Source: Pseudonocardiales bacterium
GTDB lineage: Bacteria; Actinomycetota; Actinomycetes; Mycobacteriales; Pseudonocardiaceae
Assembly: GCA_019243635.1 (NCBI GenBank)
Contig: JAFAUB010000121.1
Coordinates: 1 to 64,000, forward strand
Reading direction: 5' to 3'
Length of the DNA stretch: 64,000 nucleotides
Each line of letters begins with the position of its first letter. The stretch's first letter is position 1. The notes under the pieces are model-generated. The model worked only from the letters and a program-made list of their open reading frames with translations, had not been told where the DNA came from and ran no database searches. A program made the position numbers and the translations under genes. Below are positions 16,979 through 26,149 of the stretch, piece after piece.

Positions 16979-19524
16979 GGGACCACGGCCAGCCTCGGGC
17001 CGGCGATCAGGACCGGTTGGCCGGGCCGGCGATGGGCGGGTGTGGGCTGGCCGCGCTCCTGGACGAACTCGATGGTCGGGTCGGGCACCCCCGGCGCGTT
17101 GACGAACGAGGTGAACCGGGCCAGCTTGACCGGGTCCTCCAGCACGCCGCGCCACTCGTCGGCGTAGCCCTCCACGTGCGCCGCCATCGCGGCGTCGAGC
17201 TCCGCGCAGATCCCGAGTGAGTCATGCACGATCACGTCTCGCAGGTGGTCCAGGCCGCCTTCCAGCTCCTCCAGCCACGGCGCGGTGCGCTGCAGCCGGT
17301 CGGCGGTGCGCACGTAGAACATCAGGAACCGGTCGATGGTGCGCACCAGCGTCTCGGTGTCCACATCGGACACCAGCAGGTCGGCGTGCCGGGGCCGGAA
17401 ACCGCCGTTGCCGCAGACGTAGAGGTTCCAGCCCTTCTCGGTGGCGATCACCCCGAAGTCCTTGCCGCGGGCCTCGGCGCACTCCCGCGCGCAGCCCGAG
17501 ACCGCAGACTTGATTTTGTGCGGGGCGCGCAGCCCGCGGTACCGCAGCTCGAGCGCGATGGCCAGACCCACCGAGTCCTGCACCCCGTAACGGCACCAGT
17601 CGGTGCCCACGCAGGACTTCACGGTACGCAGCGCCTTGCCGTAGGCGTGCCCCGACTCGAAACCGGCGTCCACCAGCCTGCGCCAGATCGCCGGCAGCTG
17701 CTCCACCCGGGCGCCGAACAGGTCGATCCGCTGCCCACCGGTGATCTTGGTGTAGAGCCCGAAGTCCCGGGCCACCTCGCCGATGACGATCAGCTTCTCC
17801 GGGGTGATCTCCCCGCCGGGGATCCGGGGGATCACCGAGTAGGTGCCGTTGCGCTGCAGGTTGGCCAGGAAGTGGTCGTTGGTGTCCTGCAGGGTGGCCT
17901 GCTCGCCGTCCAGGATATGGCCGCCGGGAGACAGCACCCCGCTCAGCGAGGCGAGGATCGAGGCCACCGCGGGCTTGCAGACGTCGCAGCCGCGGCCGCG
18001 GCCGTGCCTGGTGACCAGCTCGGAGAAGGTCCGGATCCGGGTAGCGGCGACGATCTCGAACAGCTCCGCCCTGCTGTGCGTGAAGTGCTCACACAGTGCC
18101 TTGGACTGCTCGACGCCCTGCGCGGCGAGCAGCTTCTTCAACATCGGCACGCAGGAGCCGCAACCGGTGCCCGCCTTCGTGCAGGCCTTGAGGGCGGGGA
18201 CGGTGGTGGCGCCCCGCTGGGTCACCGCCGCGCTGATCGTCTCGACGGTGACCGCGTGGCAGGAGCACACCTGGGCGCCGGCGGGCAACGCGCTCGCGTC
18301 GAGCTCACCGCCCGACGGCGAGATCAGCGCACCGGGGTCGGCCGGCAGCGCCGCGCCGACCAGCGCGCGCAGCGTGCCGTACAGCTCGGCGTCGCCCACC
18401 AGCACCCCACCGAGCAGCGTCCGCGCGTCATCAGAGACGACGAGCTTGGCGTAGCGGCCGGAGACGGGGTCGTTGTGGACGACCTCCAGCGCGCCCGGCG
18501 CGCTGGCGTGGGCGTCACCGAAGCTGGCCACGTCGACCCCGAGCAGCTTGAGCTTGGTGGAGGTGTCCGCGCCCGGGAAGGTGGCGTCGCCGCCGAGCAG
18601 CCGGTCGGCCACCACCTCGGCCATCGCGTAGCCGGGCGCGACCAGCCCGTAGCAGCGGCCCTCGACCGCGGCGCACTCCCCGATCGCCCAGATGTCCTCG
18701 TCGCAGGTGCGGCAGCGGTCGTCGACCAGCACGCCACCGCGCTCACCGATCGGCAGCCCGGCGTCACGAGCCAGCTGGTCGCGGGGACGCACCCCGGCGG
18801 AGAACACCACGACGTCGGTGTCCAGCTCGGTGCCATCGGTGAGCCGGACCAGCATCCGTCCCCGGTCGGGTTCGATGGCCGCGGTGGCGTGGCCGCAGTA
18901 CACCCGCACCCCGAGGCCCTCGATGAACCGACGCAGCAGCGCCCCGCCACCCTCGTCGACCTGCATCGGCATCAGCCGGGGCGCGAGCTCGACCACGTGC
19001 GGGGACAGCCCGAGCCGGCGCAGCGCATACGCGGCCTCCAAGCCGAGCAGCCCGCCGCCGACCACCACGCCGGAGCGTCGACCGGCCGCCGTGGTGCGCA
19101 TCGCGCGCTGCGCCGCCGCGCGGATGGCGTCGAGGTCCTCCGGGGTCCGGTAGACGTAGCAACCGGGCAGGTCGTGGCCGGGTACCGGCGGCACGAACGG
19201 CGCCGACCCGGTGGCCAGCACCAGCGCGTCGTAGGCCACCCGGCGCCCGGAGGCGGTACGGACGGTGCGTTTGCGCCGGTCGATCCGCACGCACGGGTCA
19301 CCCAGCCGCAGCTCCACCCGGTCGTCCACGACGGCGGGCAGGCTCAGCGCCTCGGCGTCCCAGGAGTCCACATACGACGAGAGGGCGACCCGGTCGTAGG
19401 CCGCCCTGCCCTCCTCCGCGAGCACCACGATCCGCCACTGCCGCTGGACGTCCCGGCCGATCAAGGCCTCCACCAGCCGATGTCCCACCATGCCGTGGCC
19501 CGCGACGACGACAGTGCGCATCAT
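16975..19524 (-). CDS. nirB: Nitrite reductase (NADH) large subunit
   Basis: NirB reduces nitrite to ammonium with NAD(P)H. 849 residues: an N-terminal FAD/NAD oxidoreductase domain (TVVVAGHGMVGHRLVEAL; VGGGLLGLEAAYALRRLG), then BFD-like [2Fe-2S] motifs (CSCHAVT...CTKAGTGCGSC), a sulfite/nitrite reductase half domain and siroheme/[4Fe-4S] ligands in KSCVGTDWCRYG and SGCARECAEARGKDFG. Two adjacent ATGs occur at 19524 and 19521, with GGAGGGA just upstream; the first is better spaced. The frame is open to 19740, but that part carries no conserved sequence. Confidence 0.95.
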   Translation of the reverse strand: MMRTVVVAGHGMVGHRLVEALIGRDVQRQWRIVVLAEEGRAAYDRVALSSYVDSWDAEALSLPAVVDDRVELRLGDPCVRIDRRKRTVRTASGRRVAYDALVLATGSAPFVPPVPGHDLPGCYVYRTPEDLDAIRAAAQRAMRTTAAGRRSGVVVGGGLLGLEAAYALRRLGLSPHVVELAPRLMPMQVDEGGGALLRRFIEGLGVRVYCGHATAAIEPDRGRMLVRLTDGTELDTDVVVFSAGVRPRDQLARDAGLPIGERGGVLVDDRCRTCDEDIWAIGECAAVEGRCYGLVAPGYAMAEVVADRLLGGDATFPGADTSTKLKLLGVDVASFGDAHASAPGALEVVHNDPVSGRYAKLVVSDDARTLLGGVLVGDAELYGTLRALVGAALPADPGALISPSGGELDASALPAGAQVCSCHAVTVETISAAVTQRGATTVPALKACTKAGTGCGSCVPMLKKLLAAQGVEQSKALCEHFTHSRAELFEIVAATRIRTFSELVTRHGRGRGCDVCKPAVASILASLSGVLSPGGHILDGEQATLQDTNDHFLANLQRNGTYSVIPRIPGGEITPEKLIVIGEVARDFGLYTKITGGQRIDLFGARVEQLPAIWRRLVDAGFESGHAYGKALRTVKSCVGTDWCRYGVQDSVGLAIALELRYRGLRAPHKIKSAVSGCARECAEARGKDFGVIATEKGWNLYVCGNGGFRPRHADLLVSDVDTETLVRTIDRFLMFYVRTADRLQRTAPWLEELEGGLDHLRDVIVHDSLGICAELDAAMAAHVEGYADEWRGVLEDPVKLARFTSFVNAPGVPDPTIEFVQERGQPTPAHRRPGQPVLIAGPRLAVVP

Positions 19525-19625
19525 GCTGCTCCCTCCTGCCCGGCGGGCACGACCGGTACCCTTGTTCCCGCGACATCCAGAGCCGCGTCCGAAGGTCGCC
19601 GGTCGGCCGTGCGCACCGGGCCGCT

Positions 19626-19652
19626 GGGCTGCTCGCGGCGACCGAGCAGCCC
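19626..19652 (-). terminator. Stem-loop between narK and nirB
   Basis: A perfect 10-bp stem (GGGCTGCTCG / CGAGCAGCCC) with a 7-base loop. It lies 85 bases after the narK stop and about 100 bases before nirB on the same strand. It may end narK transcripts, or act as an attenuator in the nirB leader. Confidence 0.6.
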
Positions 19653-19736
19653 ACCAGCCCGCCGACACCTGATGACATCGTGAGCGCGCTTCGTGAACGC
19701 GGCGTTTCCGTGTTGTTTCATCACGCCCTGCGTACG

Positions 19737-21122
19737 TCACACCTGGGCGTAGGCCGGCTGCACCTGCTCAGAACGCACGGCGACGGGTGCCCGGCGCAGG
19801 TAGGCGACGTAGGTGACGAGGATGCACACCGCGTAGACGATCAGGAACGACCAGAACGCGGGTATCCCGGACTTGGTGGTGAGGAAGGACTCCCGGAAGG
19901 CGAGGTTGATCAGCAGCCCGCCCATCGCGCCGATCGCGCCGGCGATCCCGATCACCGCGCCGGACAGCCGGCGCGCATTCATCAACGCGGACTGCTTCGG
20001 CTCACCAGAAGCGATCGCCACCCGGGCCTTCACGTTGAAGATCGACGGGATCATCTTGAAGGTCGAGCCGTTGCCGATTCCCGAGAGCACGAACAACGCG
20101 ATGAAGCCGGCCATGAACAGCGGCAACGACTTCTGAGTGGAGGCTATGATCACTACGCCGGTGGCGGTCGCCATCCCGAAGAAGTCACAGAAAGTGACCT
20201 TTGCACCGCCGAACCGGTCAGCCAACGAACCACCGACCGGGCGGATCAGCGAGCCGATCAGCGGGCCGATGAAGACGACTGCGGCCGTCTGCAGCGGAGT
20301 GCGGTGGAACTGGGTCTGCAGCACCAGGCCGAAGGCGAAGCTGTAGCCGATGAACGAGCCGAACGAGCCGATGTAGAGGAACGCCACCACCCAGGTCTGC
20401 ACCTCCCGGACCGCCGCACGCAGCGCCCCGGTGTCGTTGCTCAGCGAGGAGATGTTGTCCATGTACCGCGCCGCGGCGAACGCGGTGACCAGGATCAGCG
20501 GGACGTAGATGGCGAGCACCAGACGGGGGTGGCCGGCGCCGGCCGTCGCGATCACCGCCAGGCCGAGCAACTGCACCACGGGCACGCCGATGTTCCCACC
20601 GCCGGCGTTGAGCCCGAGCGCCCAGCCCTTGCGACCCTCCGGGAAGTACGCGTTGATGTTGACCATCGACGAGGCGAAGTTGCCCCCGCCCAGGCCACCG
20701 AGGACCGCAACGATCACGAACGTCGTGTAGGACGTGCCGGGATGCATGACGATGATCGCCGCGACGGCCGGGATGAGCAGCAACAACACGCTGACGACGG
20801 TCCAGTTGCCCCCGCCGAACCGGGCCGGTGCCATCGTGTACGGGATCCGGATCAGCCCACCGATCAGCGAGGGGAGGGACACCAGGAAGAACTTGCCTGC
20901 CGAGTCGATGCCGTAGGCCGGGCCCATGAAGAGCACCAGGACCGACCAGATGGTCCACATCGAGAACCCGATGTGCTCGGCGAGAACCGAGAACCACAGG
21001 TTCCGACTCGCCACCCGCTTGCCCGTCTTCTCCCAGAACCCGGGATCTTCCGGCTCCCAGTGGTCGATCCATCGCCCCCGGCGAGCCGGCTGTGCCGGCG
21101 CTGTCATCTCGGTCGTGCTCAT
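19737..21122 (-). CDS. narK: Nitrate/nitrite transporter, NarK family (MFS)
   Basis: A 461-residue membrane protein with about 12 segments. Both nitrate-signature stretches are visible: GGLGGGNFASSMVNINAYFPEGRKGWALGLNAGGGNIG and, in the second half, GNGSTFKMIPSIF. Conserved Arg residues lie in GGLIRIPYTMAPARFGGG and GSLIRPVGGSLADRFGG. ATG at 21122 has AGGAGG eight bases upstream. It is transcribed toward nirB and so supplies nitrate or exchanges nitrite for both the nar and nir enzymes. Confidence 0.94.
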   Translation of the reverse strand: MSTTEMTAPAQPARRGRWIDHWEPEDPGFWEKTGKRVASRNLWFSVLAEHIGFSMWTIWSVLVLFMGPAYGIDSAGKFFLVSLPSLIGGLIRIPYTMAPARFGGGNWTVVSVLLLLIPAVAAIIVMHPGTSYTTFVIVAVLGGLGGGNFASSMVNINAYFPEGRKGWALGLNAGGGNIGVPVVQLLGLAVIATAGAGHPRLVLAIYVPLILVTAFAAARYMDNISSLSNDTGALRAAVREVQTWVVAFLYIGSFGSFIGYSFAFGLVLQTQFHRTPLQTAAVVFIGPLIGSLIRPVGGSLADRFGGAKVTFCDFFGMATATGVVIIASTQKSLPLFMAGFIALFVLSGIGNGSTFKMIPSIFNVKARVAIASGEPKQSALMNARRLSGAVIGIAGAIGAMGGLLINLAFRESFLTTKSGIPAFWSFLIVYAVCILVTYVAYLRRAPVAVRSEQVQPAYAQV

Positions 21123-21465
21123 CGCGCCTCCTGAGCTGGTGGGTACGACCAGGGACGCTATGCGCCGGTTATGTTCACGATGTTGCTGTTTATTGCGGGG
21201 CCGAGAACTCCCGTTCACATGGTCGGGCTGCGGGGACGTGAGATACGGCGGTGAGTGCGTGCTCGGCGACCCGCCGTGAAACGTGGATGCGCCGGGGGAA
21301 GGTCCGCGCTAGCGTGGTCGGCATGATCCGCTGAGGTTTCTCCCGCCGCGCCGCCCGGGCGCGTGGGCGCGGCACCGCAGCCGGAGCGGCCGCGCCGTAA
21401 CCCCTGTACTGGTGAGGCCTCGGACCTGTCGGTCCGAGTGGGCCCAGCCGAATAGAGGAGACCTG
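21123..21465. promoter_or_regulatory. Divergent intergenic region of narK and a small gene
   Basis: About 340 bp. The half next to narK is the most AT-rich stretch nearby (21170-21200, GTTATGTTCACGATGTTGC), a likely narK promoter. No convincing GlnR or FNR-type site was found by eye. Near the small gene is a perfect 8-bp stem (CTCGGACC-TGTC-GGTCCGAG, 21419-21438), 27 bases before its start codon. Confidence 0.5.
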
Positions 21466-21651
21466 ATGGCAGAGCGACCCGAACCCCAGAACCAGCCCGA
21501 CGATGCCGCTTCGCCGGTACCCAACCGCCGCGAGCGCCGCGGCGGCAAGTCCGGAACTCCGGCGCCCCACGGCGCCAAGTCCGCACTGCCGCGACGGTCC
21601 ACCCCGGCAGCGCCCTCCCGCCAGTACTCCACCCGCCGCCGCAGCAGCTGA
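21466..21651 (+). CDS. Small basic protein, unknown function
   Basis: 61 codons starting at ATG 21466 with AGAGGAGA upstream. The product is highly basic and disordered (NRRERRGGKSG, ALPRRSTP, QYSTRRRSS) without a membrane segment. I know this kind of short Arg-rich protein from Pseudonocardiales but not a function for it. The good ribosome site, and a stop just before the dispersed repeat, support a real gene. Confidence 0.6.
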   Translation: MAERPEPQNQPDDAASPVPNRRERRGGKSGTPAPHGAKSALPRRSTPAAPSRQYSTRRRSS

Positions 21652-21660
21652 GCCCCGCAC

Positions 21661-21730
21661 ACCCTCATGGACGCCTGTGCACCGTCCAGCCCGGCCATGG
21701 GAGTCTCATGGATGCTTGTGCACTTCCAGC
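21661..21730. repeat. Two-unit tandem copy of a dispersed repeat (inverted relative to 3569-3640)
   Basis: On the minus strand, one copy keeps the core GTGCACAAGCATCCATGAGA exactly; the other (GTGCACAGGCGTCCATGAGG) has three changes. The units are about 43 bp apart and separated by a GGCCGGGCT sequence, as in the copy behind narI. Both loci are directly behind the 3' ends of genes. Confidence 0.7.
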
Positions 21731-21760
21731 GCGGTGATGCGCGCGCGTTCCAGCCCGGGG

Positions 21761-22111
21761 TTAATCCGGCTGTGAACCCGCGATGCCTTCGAGGAGCTCG
21801 GTGATCCGCGCCATCCCGGTAGCCGTCATCGCAAAGCCTTGACGCATCTCGCGTTCCAGGCCGTCCACCCGCTGGGTCAGGCCGTCCACCCGCTGGGTCA
21901 GGCCGCTGAGCGCCACGCCCTGCTCGAGCTGGGTCTCCCGGAGGGCGTTGAGCGCTCGGGTGTGGGCGTCCAGCTTCGTCGCGAACGCGGAGACATCCCG
22001 ATCCGCGCCGCCCGCGAGCACCCGAGCGGCGGCGGCGTCAGCCCGCACCAGACGCATCTGGGACTCCAGGGCGCTCACGCGGGCTTCCAGGTCGTCGTTG
22101 GGGCCAGCCAC
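21761..22111 (-). CDS. Coiled-coil protein, unknown function
   Basis: A 116-residue soluble protein almost entirely in heptads: NDDLEARVSALESQMRLVRADAAAARVLA at the N terminus, then LTQRVDGLTQRVDGLEREMRQGF with a perfect 21-bp direct repeat (LTQRVDG twice). No catalytic motif. It ends GIAGSQPD. GTG at 22111 is used. It stands alone between the dispersed repeat and an F420 enzyme. Confidence 0.65.
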   Translation of the reverse strand: MAGPNDDLEARVSALESQMRLVRADAAAARVLAGGADRDVSAFATKLDAHTRALNALRETQLEQGVALSGLTQRVDGLTQRVDGLEREMRQGFAMTATGMARITELLEGIAGSQPD

Positions 22112-22490
22112 CGGGCAACCCTAACAGCCGAAGCGCTACTGTCAGTCAAGTGCCGCTGTCCGTGAGTAGAGCGGGCCTGCCAGAGGAACGACTACCCGGC
22201 CGAACGGCGTGAGGGACGCCGGGACCAGCGTGCGGCTCGCCGCAGCGAGTGGGAGGCCGATGATCACGAGGTCCCGCGAGTCGCCAGACCCAGCGAACCG
22301 TCAGGCCCGGCGCGACGGCCGTGAGCACGTGGGCGATGGCAGCCGGAAACCGGCGAAGACGACCCAGATCACCTGGCCGGTCGACGAGGGTGCGCCAGCG
22401 CCGCGTCGTCGCACGAGCGTCCGGCCGAAGGGCCACAACACAGGCCGCTCGCCGAGTGGGCGCAACCGACGTGCCCCTAGACTCACTGCA
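22112..22490. other. Intergenic region without a recognisable gene
   Basis: About 380 bp before the luciferase-like enzyme. Both strands have open frames, but none is recognisable. A short minus-strand frame (IIGLPLAAASRTLVPASL, 22262 to about 22140) looks protein-like but has no clear start or homologue. The region probably holds the promoter for the F420 pair. Confidence 0.45.
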
Positions 22491-23333
22491 ATGGATTTCG
22501 GCGTCGGATATTTCCCGACACATGACGGCATGAGTCCGGGCGCACTGGCGCACATGGTCGAGGAGCGCGGGCAGGACGCGGTGTTCTTCGCCGAGCACAC
22601 TCACATCCCGGTCACCGGAGAGGACCCGCAGCCGGAGGGGCCCGAAGGGGGTCCCCTGCCGAGCAAGTACTGGCACTGCTACGACCTGTTCGTGGCGTTG
22701 GCGGCCGCAGCCGCGGCGACATCGACACTTCGCGTCGGCAGCGGCATCTGTCTCGTGGTCGAGCGCGACCCCATCATCACCGCCAACGAGGTGGCAAGTG
22801 TGGACCATCTGTCCGGCGGCCGGTTCGAGTTCGGCGTCGGCGCCGGCTGGAACCGTGTGGAGATGCGCAACCACGGCACCGACCCGCGTCAGCGGATGAA
22901 GCTGCTCCGGGAACGCGTCGAGGCGATGAAGGTGATCTGGACCGAGCACGAGGCCACCTATTGCGGCGAGTTCGTCAACTTCGAGCGCATCTGGTCATAC
23001 CCCAAGCCGGCGCAGCGGCCGCACCCGCCCGTCCTCGTCGGCGGCGACGGACCGACCGTCCTGGACCGGGTACTCGCGTTCGGTGACGCGTGGTTCCCGA
23101 ACTACCGCAGTGACGAGTCGATCTTCGACCGCATCGACGAGCTACGCTCGCGCGCCGACCGGCCGATCGAGGTGCACGTGATGTCCGCGCCCTGCGAGCC
23201 CGCCGTGTTCGAACGCATGGAGCGCGCTGGGGTACGGCGGGCCGACCACTGGCTGCCGTCCGGGCCCCGCAGCACCGTCGAGCGAGCCCTGGAGCAGTGG
23301 GAGGACGCGATCGGCCAGTTCATCGGCGGATGA
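22491..23333 (+). CDS. LLM-class F420-dependent oxidoreductase
   Basis: A 280-residue TIM-barrel flavin/F420 enzyme of the luciferase-like family: MDFGVGYFPTHDG, DAVFFAEHTHIPV, LRVGSGICLVVERDPI, VDHLSGGRFEFGVGAGWN and the C-terminal PPVLVGGDGPTVLDRV region. F420 is the likely cofactor, by family and from the next gene; the substrate is unknown. ATG at 22491 is the natural start. The stop overlaps the next ATG (ATGA), so the two are translated together. Confidence 0.88.
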   Translation: MDFGVGYFPTHDGMSPGALAHMVEERGQDAVFFAEHTHIPVTGEDPQPEGPEGGPLPSKYWHCYDLFVALAAAAAATSTLRVGSGICLVVERDPIITANEVASVDHLSGGRFEFGVGAGWNRVEMRNHGTDPRQRMKLLRERVEAMKVIWTEHEATYCGEFVNFERIWSYPKPAQRPHPPVLVGGDGPTVLDRVLAFGDAWFPNYRSDESIFDRIDELRSRADRPIEVHVMSAPCEPAVFERMERAGVRRADHWLPSGPRSTVERALEQWEDAIGQFIGG

Positions 23334-23767
23334 CCGACGAGCAGGCGCGGCGACGCTTCGCGCAGGCCCGGGTCGCCCGGCTGGCCACCGTGGACACCAG
23401 CGGCCGCCCGCACGTCGTACCGATGGTCTTCGCTGTGGTCGGCGGAACAGACGCCGGCGCTGACATCGTGTACAGCGCCGTCGACGCGAAACCCAAGCGC
23501 TCGACGTCGCTGCGCAGGCTCGCCAACATCGCGGCCAACCCGCGCGTCGCGGTGCTCGTGGACCACTACGGACCGGACTGGCACACGCTGTGGTGGGTGC
23601 GGGCCGACGGCACCGGCCGAATCCTCGACGCCCACCAGCCCGAGGCCCGGGACGCCATCGCCCGCCTGGTGGTTCGCTACCCGCAGTACCGTGAGCAGCC
23701 GCCGCTCGGCCCGGTGCTGGCGATCGACGTCGCGCGTTGGTCGAGCTGGTCGGCTGCCGGAGACTGA
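23330..23767 (+). CDS. PPOX-class F420-dependent oxidoreductase (pyridoxamine-oxidase fold)
   Basis: A 145-residue split-barrel flavin/F420 protein: ARVARLATVDTSGRPHVVPMVF, then KPKRSTSLRRLANIAANPRVAVLVDHY and WHTLWWVRADGTGRIL, as in the TIGR03668-type proteins. The reaction is not known. It overlaps the LLM gene by four bases, so both may act on the same compound. The gene is convergent with moeZ. Confidence 0.85.
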   Translation: MTDEQARRRFAQARVARLATVDTSGRPHVVPMVFAVVGGTDAGADIVYSAVDAKPKRSTSLRRLANIAANPRVAVLVDHYGPDWHTLWWVRADGTGRILDAHQPEARDAIARLVVRYPQYREQPPLGPVLAIDVARWSSWSAAGD

Positions 23768-23787
23768 CTTCTCGGGGCGAAGCCCGG

Positions 23788-24960
23788 CTAGTAGCTGGGC
23801 AGCGAGGGGTCGACCTGCTCGGCCCAGGCCAGCACCCCACCGCCGACGTGCACGGCGTCCCGGAAACCCGCCTTGTGCAGCGCGGCCAGCGCCTCGGCGG
23901 ACCGCTGCCCGGACTTGCAGTGCAGCACCAGCGGCTTGTCCTGAGGCAGCTCCGCCAGCGCCTCACCGGACAGGATCCGGTCCTTGGGGATCAGCGTGGA
24001 GCCCGGGATCCTGACGATCTCGTACTCATGCGGCTCCCGGACGTCGATCAGAGCGAAGTCCTTTCCAGAGTCGATCATCTCCTTGAGCTCGACGGCGGTG
24101 ATCGTCGAGCCCGCGGCCGCGGTGGCGGCGGCGTCGCTGACGGTGCCGCAGAACTCCGCGTAGTCGATCAGCTCGGTGATCGGCTCGCCCACCGGGTCCC
24201 GGCGGATCCTGATGGTGCGGTAGCTCATCTCCAGCGCGTCGTACACCATCAGCCGGCCCAGCAGTGGCTCGCCGATCCCGGTGATCAGCTTGATCGCCTC
24301 AGTCACCATGATCGAACCGATCGACGCGCAGAGCACACCCAGCACACCGCCCTCGGCGCAGGACGGCACCATCCCGGGAGGCGGGGGCTCTGGGTACAGG
24401 TCGCGGTACTGCAGTCCTCGGCCGTCGGGGGCGGCCGCCCAGAACACCGATGCCTGACCCTCGAAGCGGAAGATCGAGCCCCACACGTAGGGCTTGCCCA
24501 GCAGCACCGCGGCGTCGTTGACCAGGTAGCGGGTGGCGAAGTTGTCGGTGCCATCCAGGATGAGGTCGTAGCCGCAGAAGATCTCCAGCGCGTTGGACGA
24601 GTCCAACCGCAGCTGGTGCAGGTTCACCGCGACGAACGGGTTGATCTCCCGGATGGAGTCCCGGGCGGACTCCCCCTTGGGCCGGCCGATGTCGGACTGG
24701 CCGTGGATCACCTGACGTTGCAGGTTGGACAGGTCGACCTCGTCGAACTCGACGATGCCCAGCGTGCCCACACCGGCGGCGGCCAGGTACAGCAGAGCCG
24801 GGCTGCCCAACCCGCCGGCGCCGATCACCAGCACTCTCGCGTTCTTCAGCCGCCTCTGACCGACCATCCCCACCTCCGGGATGATCAGATGGCGGCTGTA
24901 GCGGGCCACCTCCTCCCTGGTCAGCTCCGCGGCGGGCTCCACCAGCGGTGGCAGGCTCAT
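23788..24960 (-). CDS. moeZ: Adenylyltransferase/sulfurtransferase MoeZ
   Basis: A 390-residue ThiF/MoeB domain plus rhodanese domain. It activates the C terminus of small sulfur-carrier proteins (molybdopterin, thiamine and cysteine pathways) and loads sulfur. The ATP site is VLVIGAGGLGSPALLYLAAAG near residue 45, with ILDGTDNFATRYLVND and catalytic Cys in VPSCAEGGVLG. The rhodanese loop LHCKSGQRSAEAL is near residue 345. ATG at 24960 is chosen; upstream codons carry no conserved sequence. The order with DUF3152 and TetR matches M. tuberculosis Rv3206c-Rv3208. Confidence 0.92.
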   Translation of the reverse strand: MSLPPLVEPAAELTREEVARYSRHLIIPEVGMVGQRRLKNARVLVIGAGGLGSPALLYLAAAGVGTLGIVEFDEVDLSNLQRQVIHGQSDIGRPKGESARDSIREINPFVAVNLHQLRLDSSNALEIFCGYDLILDGTDNFATRYLVNDAAVLLGKPYVWGSIFRFEGQASVFWAAAPDGRGLQYRDLYPEPPPPGMVPSCAEGGVLGVLCASIGSIMVTEAIKLITGIGEPLLGRLMVYDALEMSYRTIRIRRDPVGEPITELIDYAEFCGTVSDAAATAAAGSTITAVELKEMIDSGKDFALIDVREPHEYEIVRIPGSTLIPKDRILSGEALAELPQDKPLVLHCKSGQRSAEALAALHKAGFRDAVHVGGGVLAWAEQVDPSLPSY

Positions 24961-25043
24961 CGGCGCGCTCCTCACAGTGTCCAGTGCCGACCGAACGGCC
25001 CTCTCGCAGGGTGAACGTCCTCGGGGCCGCTGCTCTTCCCGGC

Positions 25044-26006
25044 TCAGTCGACCGTGGGGAACGGCCACGCGTTGGGCTGGCACACCAACCCGTCCGCAGT
25101 GACGTGGTCGGTGTTCAGCGCCGCGAGGTAGTCGTCAGCCACCCCCCAGGTCTGCTGCATCATCACCGGCGCCAAGCGCCCAGGCCCGTCACAGGCGATG
25201 TGGCCGAAGCCCAGCCCGTGCCCGACCTCATGGTTGATCGCGTACTGCTGATACTGCACCACGTTGCCCTGGAAGGCCACCGCCCCCCTGGCCCAGCGGG
25301 CGGTGTTGATCACGACCCGGTGGTCCTCGGGCCTCCAGCAGGACGCGTCGAAGGGGATCTGGAAGCCGCACAGCCGGCGGGTGGTCTCCTGCGAGGTCAG
25401 GCTGATCCGTAGGGTCGCCGCCCGGCTGTCATCGACCCGCTGGAACTGGTAGCGACCACTGCCGATCCAACTCTTCGGGTTGCGCAGCGTGCTGTCCACC
25501 GTGGTGGCGAAACCCGTCGGACCACCTTCCAGCTCGACCCCGTCCTCGATCTCGACGGTGTAGGTGAACAACCGACCTGTCCCGAAGGGCGCGCCGGCAC
25601 CGGGGACCACCCGCCAGGTGCCGGCGCCGCGCACCGTGAACGGCCCGCCACCGGGCAGCTCAGCGGACTCCTTGGCCGCCGCGAAACCCGGGCCGCCCAG
25701 CGGGTTGGGGATCAGCGCCTCGCCGTCCGAGCCGGAGGTACCGGCCTGGTCCGACGCGAGCGGCGACCTGGCCGCGTCGAGCACCGCCAGCACGGTGAGT
25801 ACCACGAGGATCGGCAGCGCATAGATCCGCCAGCCGTAGGTGGACACCGCCTGAGGCAGGCGCGCCGACACCGCCTGGGGCAGGCCTCTGGAGCCCTGCG
25901 GCCGGGCCGCATCGCAGGGTCGGGAAGGGCCGTGCCGCGACACCGGCCGGGAACGATCACCGGTGGCCGCACGGACCGCAGGAGCGGCTCGCGTCGGGCG
26001 GATCAC
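25044..26006 (-). CDS. DUF3152 membrane-anchored matrixin-like metalloprotease
   Basis: About 320 residues. An N-terminal segment YALPILVVLTVLAVLDAA (about residues 55-75) anchors or exports the protein. The DUF3152 domain follows (GRLFTYTVEIEDGVE; PKSWIGSGRYQFQRVDD), ending with a zinc-binding HExxHxxGxxH pattern, NHEVGHGLGFGHIACDG. It is a likely extracytoplasmic metal protease; the substrate is unknown. The start is uncertain: GTG at 26006 is used, and the frame is open to 26165. Two PQAVS repeats lie just before the membrane segment. It is divergent from the TetR gene. Confidence 0.82.
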   Translation of the reverse strand: MIRPTRAAPAVRAATGDRSRPVSRHGPSRPCDAARPQGSRGLPQAVSARLPQAVSTYGWRIYALPILVVLTVLAVLDAARSPLASDQAGTSGSDGEALIPNPLGGPGFAAAKESAELPGGGPFTVRGAGTWRVVPGAGAPFGTGRLFTYTVEIEDGVELEGGPTGFATTVDSTLRNPKSWIGSGRYQFQRVDDSRAATLRISLTSQETTRRLCGFQIPFDASCWRPEDHRVVINTARWARGAVAFQGNVVQYQQYAINHEVGHGLGFGHIACDGPGRLAPVMMQQTWGVADDYLAALNTDHVTADGLVCQPNAWPFPTVD

Positions 26007-26149
26007 CGCGCAAGGATGGCACAACCACGCTGGATCTGGTGCCAAGCCGTAGCGGTGGTGTGGCGCCCGTGACCGGTTCCGCCACCACGGGCGTGGGGAT
26101 ACCGGCGAGTAGGGTTTACCCGCGTCAGGTATGGAGGTGAAGGAGACCG

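Noticed and set aside
17224..19683. An 819-codon plus-strand frame
   Set aside because: It is exactly antisense to nirB, rich in His, Gln and Gly, without any family motif; a high-GC shadow.
19700..19722. Two GAAAC half-sites six bases apart upstream of nirB, as in GlnR boxes
   Set aside because: The GTNAC half-sites needed for a GlnR box are not at the right distance; too weak to call.
22301..22600. Minus-strand frames before the LLM gene
   Set aside because: They overlap the well-supported LLM gene and show no family sequence.
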